IMG/VR virus record: IMGVR_UViG_3300046450_001953
Span: 1-64,000 of that record
Length of the DNA: 64,000 bases
Direction: 5' to 3' (one strand)
DNA from: a virus
Shown: piece after piece, positions 57,101-61,781 of the stretch
How the letters are laid out: every line of letters starts with the position of its first letter
Numbering within the stretch: the first letter of the stretch is position 1
Program-made: the position numbers and the translations under genes
Notes under the pieces: generated by a model
What the model saw: the letters and a program-made list of their open reading frames with translations, nothing else
Told to the model about the DNA's origin: nothing
The model's database searches: none

Positions 57101-58002
57101 GAGATGATAAAAAATATTTTCTTGGGAATGTTTTTTACAAAAATGGAATTATATCACTTACTGATACTGATGGTTATTTCTCTAACATATTAACTAACAG
57201 TGGTTCGTCTGGGTTTGAATTGGAGTTTAAGTCAACTCAAACTTTATATGAAAATGAAATAGTGTGTAAAGTAGACCCACATGAATTCAATTTTAGTACA
57301 AACCCAACTTCATTGGTGGGTGGAAGCATTGAGTTTGATGTAAACGAAGATGGCAAATTTGACATCGCTGACGTGACTTATATATTCAAGTATATCATGG
57401 GAGGGTTGACGATTAGTGATGTGGACCAGCAACTCATAGATGAAGAAAACAAGTCAATCGCTGTAAGTGCCACATCTCGCAACTGGCCAACCGAAGACAT
57501 AGTTCTAACAGAATCCGAGGATGTTTTGTTAATGGATTTGTTTATGAACTCCGATTTGAATACGAATGGGCCCAACTATAATAGAATTGTTGCGAAACTA
57601 AAGAAAATGTATTCCGCAGGCGAATTTGATATAGATGGAGATGGTGTAACGTCGACAGCTGACGCAAAACTCTTAATGAGATATTTTATAGGAAGAACGG
57701 GTCTCCAACTTACCCGCGGGTTAGTAGATGGTTATGGGGATGCCACCCGATACAAATCAGCTGATATTATCGAGTATTTAAACGAGAAGACTGGAAAAAA
57801 CATAGGAAGACGCATACTGTCTGATTTTAGGGACTATGATGAAAACGACAAGAAAGACTCCCTTGGAAGTTATCTAGCACCGTATGCGACCACTGTGGGG
57901 TTGTATAGTGGTCTTGAGTTGGTTATGGTTGCTAAACTAGGCAAACCAATTAAGATACTTCCCAACTACCCTATAAACTTTTTGATAAAATTTGATAGTT
58001 AA
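48175..58002 (+). CDS. Giant modular virion protein, 3275 residues
   Basis: GTG start (an ATG at 48170 is closed by a stop). The head (residues 1-230) includes GDEVTVLEIPTHVFGEKIKP. FG-GAP-like propeller strands lie near 243-420 (FGKSVELCGDICAVGSPN, FGTSISVDGDYMVVGAPN), 2306-2402 and 2896-2926. A TP-rich linker (about 926-952) is followed by eight WKNF domains (1023-2228). An NGxY...W module lies near 2491-2552. Four helical repeats span 2583-2780. Two dockerin-like loops, DVNEDGKFDIAD (about 3055) and DIDGDGVTSTAD (about 3152), precede a C terminus shared with the previous gene's product. It is probably an adhesin or fibre. No catalytic motif is seen. Confidence 0.7.
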   Translation: MIKILKLSNKSVRRFTTNKEWKYSTLSSDDSLVLEQGDDIPIFLDSETQLATEQNKADFKLNITHGKNIKGTFFSKDSKYFDEKTEPLNYDGSYQRVVYNSMKHLFYNEYGLAGNIKYDKYYKNPLNVFGGESGKYTPLDFKSDIIGQDDDGERRVLGDEVTVLEIPTHVFGEKIKPTSFKITDYSSPYDAIEITDDGNTNLVVGSKTFNEISEVGLNKFIIADTETSSADKKINIDYTDLTYGYVVASSDDYFISGAPILTDSPSELQSGRASLHKYDKSTKRFELLREFYCPFTQSGIAHETANDNCQFILTELGNIVTSENSLINDSFGKSVELCGDICAVGSPNSHITGRNSDQATGHIFVYDKNKGGSDNWGIVNVFEGDPSSEFGTSISVDGDYMVVGAPNLNDGNGGVYVFKKTKRTKSHPWIKTSTIYESYKWNDVIKKYEGLPKQDDEDYIKYLRRRDVIVSKKILKNREHLQEKKDLGEITEEEYIDNLTTPDDYSQVFPFNYLYSHGDDCSEVAGIENMWYKHRYWNAKTHPSVKCKISEDNNYYQKAVWPGYIADENDGSYIPNPDHEQNKENKWAYRWKVQNVSGDNTSLGLFEEDEFDCNDEGVSMFSGPTVNTFGDANKYPVNEYTESPTGSLGDTTFDLIGMVLPPTKSIRRFGENVKLRGDNLYTSNPSTSTPRCYAYSKQTNKYGCEVWELTHTLSDTGMMGHSTKEPTLTPSINSVSINYYDSYVEVELCPSIEDYATWVWKLDSALVDEHKTTGSKKIVGGSRVEKCDSICPRDINYLFHARYDKINNKDAGQIPSNYGTSTDLKFEFFPSYIKVDTLNVDYAHTTDMGEVKVMFTVELSETKSWKYQISGNPIIHNMLVQNEGAVTSAEFITSPGEYTLTVWAIDSPAPPTSNYSRDKRFFRIHEPTATPTPTHAQTPTPIPTTSTPEPIIVDLTHRISGRDRYIRDHDDWVDRSPKTSPKFFSKARLSNSFYKIDSIGSPTSTPDTNTTPTPVPATNISPIGLSWKNFRENISFVYPNVKAGTKPSFMTIYSNAGKTNVGKYDPIHTVAEIGAQETLNGELVRLIFNVGQGESEFYYEFLFMGSVEGTHFTLNELTNKLDYQYTLPANLGNHISISSASFSDTFLDNKSNAKFFSKGETGLSYVDSSADDNTIALSWKNFRENVSFSYPSVKAGTKPSFMTIYSNEAKNSDGSYNPIHTLAEVGAQETLNGKKVRLTFNTGSIGGDEFYYEFLFRGSVEGTHFTLNELRDKFDYECTLPPNQGHIKSIADEQFDDFLSAHAAAKFFSKGENELSYVEPHTDDDTLGLSWKNFRENVSFSYPAVKAGTKPSFMTIYSNEARQEDGGYDPIYTLAEIGAQETLNGETVRLTFNTGFVGGDEFYYEFIFKGTPTGTHYTLSELRDVVDDMPELPANLGVIRKIRDFRTKDIFKKCRQPKFYSKGENELSYVDPWSTTGTIALSWKNFRENISFSYPPVKAGTEPSFMAIYSNEAKQDDGSYDPLYMLAEIGAQETLNGQTVKLIINADNCEADKTKYYEFMFRGSHEGTHYTLNELVTELDYDCTLPPNIGTYVSIDEFSDENAKFFSKGVNALSYVEPWSAADTIALSWKNFRENVSFSYPSVKAGTKPSFMTIYSNEAKNSDGSYDSMHTLAEVGAQETLNGETVRLTLNTGSAGGAEVYYEFMYIGSIEGTHFILNELKDKFEYDCTLPPNFGSYVSSDDKKFFSKGVGGIPYIEPWSPTGTMAVSWKNFQENVSFSYPAVDTGTVTTTMSIYSNDAKQPTGGYSQLKILAEIGAQETLNGEKVRLTLNTGSVGGDEFYYEFIFKGSELGTHFTLNELKDKFEYECTLPPNLGGYVELGGLDFEDFLLNRSEAKFFTKTPYQDSYSESTLSDDTISLSWKNFRENVSFSYPIVKAGTKPSFMTIYSNGAKLKDGSYDPLYTLAEIGAQETLNGQKVRLTLNTGSVGDDEFYYEFTFDGDVDGTHYTLNELIDRDDEHFQLNRGTHLEKIYIDALKPNKSSHIQKQRIEFVTEQYAEKLTREYTEQLIGVKSFGCLPANKGTPTKNNMSRVPDDMLQSGADAQWYSRNEDLWYKENSNLQNEIEISWNNVRENVSFHYPTKVAGETPITMKIYAPNHRLKQALPASGRDSQVHIPDYILAEITATETLNGEVVRLTFNTGMDTEFFYEFLFDGTSEGTQYTLDELSWKPSPRLKTPLLIRSPEFEHCKIRIDKESIGSGFHVLHLALVDANNIPIDDESTLGFFNNPTLYDTQPRQMLVNKTFRYGDIKSEFGTALDASDEYLIIGNPSDREYSPLSDQRKEYEAGAVFVFRLSSSGGIDFFKKVYGESDSEVYFNFRFGCDVSLLGDNFLVGGYADEYSDISIVESGSEKKVEIEDFIFGASKFTDDSYATTEVLITNYQHDLNSEFGDVVIKIDIGSLDIDRTKLSDIEVRADFIDTGRDTIRIEEVRGHGTDGINGVYVKMKNPINVKDGCDIEGSESSRVYMSKNGWSIYWEDIRDTWVLTDTPNTSHEYQETFAWKDYHRAFDLSVGLDEFDILSTENLSKLFELYEVTDSTQTNTWKSRIQNVYPENKLLYIDLIIELESIGTLDITEDVVKKLFSLYRLHSVKRIGSDIEARWLGSMETTKSILPIINELNAVNSIYVNFELLKRTIFELYKISDGDVMISWAKRLGYNYTLTDVLSEVRPTYYDKINKRNLNILFKIHGVPVGEFRDKWESRINLGFLLCDVYSEITNRNTINFSMSSQSSSMDMPTKFTHGFGSLENLNIKVTSNNDTTGQNGSLAWGIYRDETRIVGSQIHIYVNMLDSIDFPDSIIFVYNSIKNAVNGYAYYYSIHEGECNRVKRLKTNKGKYTCKKQYGHSVSLSKDFLYIGSPILGNFNIDNLVTFGFSPIVSFGTSDKMFLEYDEIHPKYINDLNKNVVGSVISYDHSALRDDKKYFLGNVFYKNGIISLTDTDGYFSNILTNSGSSGFELEFKSTQTLYENEIVCKVDPHEFNFSTNPTSLVGGSIEFDVNEDGKFDIADVTYIFKYIMGGLTISDVDQQLIDEENKSIAVSATSRNWPTEDIVLTESEDVLLMDLFMNSDLNTNGPNYNRIVAKLKKMYSAGEFDIDGDGVTSTADAKLLMRYFIGRTGLQLTRGLVDGYGDATRYKSADIIEYLNEKTGKNIGRRILSDFRDYDENDKKDSLGSYLAPYATTVGLYSGLELVMVAKLGKPIKILPNYPINFLIKFDS
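51241..54858 (+). repeat. Array of eight WKNF domains
   Basis: Copies begin near 51241, 51697, 52153, 52609, 53047, 53467, 53923 and 54544, each about 300 bases with spacers of about 120-320 bases. Every copy keeps SWxNxxENxSFxYP, an xMxIYxxxA stretch, a TLNG turn and GTxxxLxEL. A lead-in KFFSKGExxLSYV precedes most. Copy 6 (MAVSWKNFQENVSF) and copy 8 (ISWNNVRENVSF) are the most diverged. Copies 2 and 5 share 130 identical bases. Confidence 0.9.
57337..57696 (+). other. Dockerin-like double calcium-loop region
   Basis: Two EF-hand-like loops are encoded: DVNEDGKFDIAD followed by VTYIFKYIMGG, and DIDGDGVTSTAD followed by AKLLMRYFIGR. Positions 1, 3, 5 and 12 are acidic or Asn in both, and each is followed by the hydrophobic helix of type I dockerins. 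The two loops are about 97 residues apart, more than in classic dockerins. Confidence 0.7.
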
Positions 58003-58020
58003 ACAAAATTATCTTATATT
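57992..58020 (+). promoter_or_regulatory. Sigma70-like promoter for the 58069 gene
   Basis: TTGATA (57992-57997) and TATATT (58015-58020) are 17 bases apart; each hexamer has one mismatch. The -35 overlaps the 3' end of the giant gene. The -10 is part of TATATTTAT. Predicted leader is about 42 bases, ending in a GAGG Shine-Dalgarno. Confidence 0.6.
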
Positions 58021-58068
58021 TATGTAGAAGAACTTATAGAACTTAACTATTAACCGAGGAAAAATATT

Positions 58069-58671
58069 ATGGCCGCACCAGACCCAGCTGCATCAAACGC
58101 AAGAGCAGAAACACTTACCAATCCAGCAGGACGCTGGTCAATCAAACACGCCAAGGGCCTCGAAGATTTATACAAGAACGCCGCTGGAAGTATTTATACT
58201 TGCATGGGTGGTGGAAATCTACCTGGTGGAGCACAATCCCCTGGTTTGAATGAACAAATTGGTTCGGGTATGAATTGTTACGGCAAAACGCAAAGTTTCT
58301 TCGGATACGGCCGCGGCAATGATTCCAAAACCTCGGACGGAAAGAATCGTGGTGTTAAAGGTGGTGAAGGAACGGAAAACGTTGCCGGTAAAGGCAGAAA
58401 CCAAATACCAAGACAAAAGGGATCAATCGACATCAAGGGATTTACAACACACAGAGTACCAATGACAGACCATGATTACGGAGCAAATGCAGGTGCCGTT
58501 CAGTCTTTGGCCGAATCAAGTTGGTACACTACAGGCTTGACCTCAGCCACCGTAAAATATGGCACTTCGATGACAGGTCTTGACGGCCGTTCGGCCAGCA
58601 CCCGCGGTATCAACAGTGCCAGAAAGACGCATGACGCCAAGGGAATGGGTAATAGTTCCAACAAGTACTAA
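58069..58671 (+). CDS. Gly/Ser/Asn-rich hypothetical protein
   Basis: The 200-residue basic protein begins MAAPDPAASNARAETLTNPAG and contains glycine-rich low-complexity stretches (GRGNDSKTSDGKNRG, GGEGTENVAGKGRNQ) and a STRGINSARKTHDAKG end. It has no enzyme motif or membrane segment. It has its own sigma70-like promoter and a GAGG ribosome site (CCGAGGAAAAATATTATG), and its codon use looks optimised for expression (many GCA, GGT, AAC). It may be an abundant virion decoration or head protein, but nothing proves it. Confidence 0.6.
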   Translation: MAAPDPAASNARAETLTNPAGRWSIKHAKGLEDLYKNAAGSIYTCMGGGNLPGGAQSPGLNEQIGSGMNCYGKTQSFFGYGRGNDSKTSDGKNRGVKGGEGTENVAGKGRNQIPRQKGSIDIKGFTTHRVPMTDHDYGANAGAVQSLAESSWYTTGLTSATVKYGTSMTGLDGRSASTRGINSARKTHDAKGMGNSSNKY

Positions 58672-58714
58672 TTAAAGTCTTGCGTTTCTTGCGTTTGTGG
58701 CATAACATTAAGTT

Positions 58715-59236
58715 ATGCAAAAAAAATCATATTCCTTGGGACTTGATATAAGTTCAACGGTTGTTGGGTATTGTGTATCAACATCTAAGAAAAATATAAC
58801 TGAAGCAGGTTATATCGATATCCACAAAGAACCCACTATTAGGGACAAAGCACATAAAGTTGCCCAGACTCTGGAGAACTTGGATGGAGTTCCTGATATA
58901 ATAATCATTGAAGAAAGTTTAAGTGGTTTTGGTGGAGGACGAACGAGTCAGCAGACTATTGTAAAACTCGCAAAGTGCAACGCAGTAGTAAGTTATGTAG
59001 TTGAAGCAATTTATGAGTGTGATATTGAACACGTAAATGTATCCACTCTCAGAAAGGCCGTTTTCGGCAAAAGTCGTGAGAAGGATGTTGATAGCAAGCA
59101 GTTCGTACGTGAACAACTTGAGAATATGCTTGATTTATCTGAGTTTGTTGTCTATAATAGTAGAAAAAATTATGATAAAAAGAACTATGATATGTTGGAC
59201 GCGACCGTAGCATCTCTTTATCACTGGTATAAATAA
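58715..59236 (+). CDS. RuvC-like Holliday junction resolvase
   Basis: The 173-residue protein has the RNase H-fold layout of RuvC: LGLDISSTVVGYCV (first Asp), DIIIIEESLSGFGGGR (Glu after the fourth strand) and YDMLDATVASLYHWYK (C-terminal Asp). Length matches RuvC. It cleaves four-way junctions during phage recombination and packaging, in the role of T4 gp49. It lies upstream of the primase gene, with a five-base gap, in the replication block. Confidence 0.82.
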   Translation: MQKKSYSLGLDISSTVVGYCVSTSKKNITEAGYIDIHKEPTIRDKAHKVAQTLENLDGVPDIIIIEESLSGFGGGRTSQQTIVKLAKCNAVVSYVVEAIYECDIEHVNVSTLRKAVFGKSREKDVDSKQFVREQLENMLDLSEFVVYNSRKNYDKKNYDMLDATVASLYHWYK

Positions 59237-59240
59237 CACG

Positions 59241-60167
59241 ATGGGGATTTCCGAGCAGAAGTTGCTCACACTATTACAAAAAGTTCTAGGTGAGGGCAAA
59301 ATGGTTTCAAAAGATGAGGCAATGTTTGTGTGTCCGTTTTCCCACCACAGAAAACCCAAGTTGGCAGTAAATCTAACCACACAATATTGGCAAAGTTGGA
59401 TTGATACGAATGCCAAGGGAAGAAGCATCTATACGTTGTTTAAGAGGTTACAGGTTCCAAGCAATTATTTTGCGGAACTTTCCAAGATTGTAAAACTTCC
59501 CAAGAGCATGAAGTTGGCAGATACTGAAAAACAATACGTATCATTGCCTTATGAGTTTAAAAGATTAACCGAAACACATAAAGATTTTTCTTACACAAAG
59601 GCAATGAACTATTTGAAAAATCGTGGCATTAAGTCATATGACATTGAACGTTACGACATTGGATATTGTTCGGGTGGAGATTATGGTGGCAGAATTATTG
59701 TTCCGTCATTTGATGTGGATAACAAATTAAACTATTTTTTAGCAAGAGATTTTACTGGTTCCGCATATCTAAAATACAAAAACCCACCCGTTAGTAAGGA
59801 TGTTGTTGTATTTGAGAATCAAGTAGACTTCTCCGAACCACTTATTTTCTGCGAAGGAGTATTTGATGCAATTGCCATTCGCAGAAATGCGATTGCGTTG
59901 TTGGGAAAGAACATCCCAAGTAAATTAAAAATGCGACTGATAGAACATGGAGTAAAAGAAGTCAGTATTGTATTAGACAACGATGCCTATAAGAATGCAT
60001 TGGCCATGTCCGAGTCGTTGATGAACGACAACATCCAAGTTAGATTGATTAAAATGGGAAAAGAAGATGCCGCGGACTTGGGATTTAATAAGATTATTCA
60101 CAGACTCAAACATACAAATCTACTTGATTTTGGTGAATTAATGAAACAAAAATTATGCATGAACTAA
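59241..60167 (+). CDS. gp61: DNA primase, gp61/DnaG-like
   Basis: The 308-residue protein has an N-terminal zinc-finger-like segment (FVCPFSHHRKPKLAVN; Cys, His, His) and a C-terminal TOPRIM domain: LIFCEGVFDAIAIRR with the catalytic Glu near residue 208, then VSIVLDNDAYKNAL with the DxD. The middle, YDIGYCSGGDYGGRIIVPSFD, matches the DnaG core. It makes RNA primers on single-stranded DNA with a gp41-type helicase, which lies outside the window. Its stop overlaps the SbcD N-half gene by 13 bases. Confidence 0.88.
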   Translation: MGISEQKLLTLLQKVLGEGKMVSKDEAMFVCPFSHHRKPKLAVNLTTQYWQSWIDTNAKGRSIYTLFKRLQVPSNYFAELSKIVKLPKSMKLADTEKQYVSLPYEFKRLTETHKDFSYTKAMNYLKNRGIKSYDIERYDIGYCSGGDYGGRIIVPSFDVDNKLNYFLARDFTGSAYLKYKNPPVSKDVVVFENQVDFSEPLIFCEGVFDAIAIRRNAIALLGKNIPSKLKMRLIEHGVKEVSIVLDNDAYKNALAMSESLMNDNIQVRLIKMGKEDAADLGFNKIIHRLKHTNLLDFGELMKQKLCMN

Positions 60168-60859
60168 AATCTGATCTGAAGAATGTTGAGAAAGTATATC
60201 ATTTAGCAGACATTCACATAAGAAACGTAAAACGACACACCGAGTATGTAGGTGTATTTGAAAACTTTTACAACCAAGTAAAACAGGACAACTATGACAA
60301 CGCATTGATTTTCATTGGTGGGGATATTGCTCATGCCAAGACGGAAATGAGTCCTGAGTTAATTAAGCAAATTTCTTCATTTTTACGGGAGTGCTCCAAA
60401 TTACATCCAACAATCGTCATTGCGGGAAATCACGATTGTAATCTAAATAACCCAGACCGATTGGATGTTATATCTCCAATTATGGATATGATGGATGACG
60501 ATGATTTGTTCTATCTGAAGGATAGTGGGGTGTATAAAATCGGAGATGTTGCGTTTGGGGTATTTGGTATATTTGATGATCCGGCAGAATATGTCAACGG
60601 TCAAGATATTGACGATCCTGAGATCACAACAAAGATTGCAGTTTATCATGGTGCAGTAAAGAGAAGCATGACGGACATAGGATATGTCGTGATGGGTGGT
60701 GACATAGAATTGCCTATGTTCAGTGGATATGACATTGTTATGCTTGGGGACATCCACAAATATCAAGAATTACAAGAATACCAAACTGAACATAGATTCA
60801 TTTCAGAGAATGCGGTAGACGAGTATAAACTTGAAGGGTGGTATGTGGCAGATGAGTAG
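60155..60859 (+). CDS. SbcD/Mre11 (gp47-like) nuclease, N-terminal half of a split gene
   Basis: The 234-residue protein holds all calcineurin-like phosphoesterase motifs: LADIHIRN, FIGGDIAHAK, IAGNHDCN, AVYHGAV and MLGDIHKYQ. Full gp47/SbcD proteins are about 340-400 residues. Similarity stops after QELQEYQ (about 60783), followed by 20-odd unrelated residues and a stop. The missing C-terminal part, from VVVYSGSMIQQNHGE onward, is encoded from 61771, after a glycosyltransferase gene. All visible metal-binding motifs are in this half, so it could be a nuclease if it pairs with the C-half. It overlaps the primase gene and the GT9-like gene. Confidence 0.8.
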   Translation: MHELKSDLKNVEKVYHLADIHIRNVKRHTEYVGVFENFYNQVKQDNYDNALIFIGGDIAHAKTEMSPELIKQISSFLRECSKLHPTIVIAGNHDCNLNNPDRLDVISPIMDMMDDDDLFYLKDSGVYKIGDVAFGVFGIFDDPAEYVNGQDIDDPEITTKIAVYHGAVKRSMTDIGYVVMGGDIELPMFSGYDIVMLGDIHKYQELQEYQTEHRFISENAVDEYKLEGWYVADE

Positions 60860-61781
60860 AGTTTTAATTAGATGTAGGAATATTGAAATAGGAGATATTC
60901 TATTTGCAAGTAGTATTGCCAAAAAACTTAAGGAAGAAAATCCAGAATACTCAGTTGATTTTGATTTGAATTACTTGCAACCGATTGAACTACTTCAGAA
61001 TAATCCTTATATTGATAACGTTTATTACAAGGAGAGTGTTGGGCCATATGATGAAACATTTGAACTTACGGATGACCCCCGTACACTAGACCCATACAAA
61101 TCAGCAGTATCTCAGTTTCAACAAATGTGTAATATAAAAGATCCCGACGATACATTTGAAATTTTCACAAACACATCAGAAGACTATGCCATCGGCCGAA
61201 GCATGGGGGAGTTGATCAACATAGGTGAATGGCAACCTAACTTTATTAAAGTCTGTTATGTCATGGATTGGGAACGAAAGAGTTATTTGCTTTCTGAGGA
61301 AGAAGATGAACTCGCACCCGGATCTCCAACAGGAACTGGATCCGGAAGAAGTCCCCGGAAGTTAGATGATATATTGAAACCTTTATATAAACCAAATATC
61401 ATGTTGTTTGCAATTGGGATTGAATCCAAACTTTCCAAAGCATTCCCTAGTATAAATTCGTCAAGCAAGTTTTCATTCACCGCAAGTTTGATAAAAAACT
61501 CCAACTATGTCATAGGTCCTGAGGGATGTTTAACAAATATGTCGTCTGCACTCGGAGTTCCGACAATCATAACCACGGACTACATTCATCAGCTGATCAC
61601 CTCCAAAGGCTTGGAGTGGCCACAAGATGAAGCAGCTAATTTAAATAATTTAAAATGCAGGCCTCCGTTTCTGGGGCCCTGTCAATATTTCCCAAAAGCA
61701 AATCATGTTCATTTGAATCCTTTTTTAAGTGATACCAAGGTGGGTGAGAAAATTTTAGAAATTGTAACAGATGGAAGATAA
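60852..61781 (+). CDS. GT9/heptosyltransferase-like protein inserted in the sbcD/sbcC locus
   Basis: From the ATG at 60852 the product has 309 residues, starting MSRVLIRCRNIEIGDILFAS. Then LQNNPYIDNVYYKES and the late NSNYVIGPEGCLTNMSSALGVPTI follow the pattern of GT9 heptosyltransferases, which have GD...P near the start and a '...DSG..HLAAALG.P' loop, here altered to GPEGCLTNMSSALG. An acidic, Ser/Gly-rich loop lies near residues 145-175. Earlier in-frame starts (TTG 60831, ATG 60843) are possible but add residues before the Rossmann strand. It overlaps the SbcD N-half by eight bases and the downstream fusion by 11 bases, so all three are coupled. It may be a sugar transferase of the cassette type moved here. 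Confidence 0.7.
   Translation: MSRVLIRCRNIEIGDILFASSIAKKLKEENPEYSVDFDLNYLQPIELLQNNPYIDNVYYKESVGPYDETFELTDDPRTLDPYKSAVSQFQQMCNIKDPDDTFEIFTNTSEDYAIGRSMGELINIGEWQPNFIKVCYVMDWERKSYLLSEEEDELAPGSPTGTGSGRSPRKLDDILKPLYKPNIMLFAIGIESKLSKAFPSINSSSKFSFTASLIKNSNYVIGPEGCLTNMSSALGVPTIITTDYIHQLITSKGLEWPQDEAANLNNLKCRPPFLGPCQYFPKANHVHLNPFLSDTKVGEKILEIVTDGR

Noticed and set aside
58676-58700. Short direct repeat TTGCGTTT/TTGCGTTT as an attachment site
   Set aside because: It is only eight bases, close together, and no integrase or tRNA gene is present.
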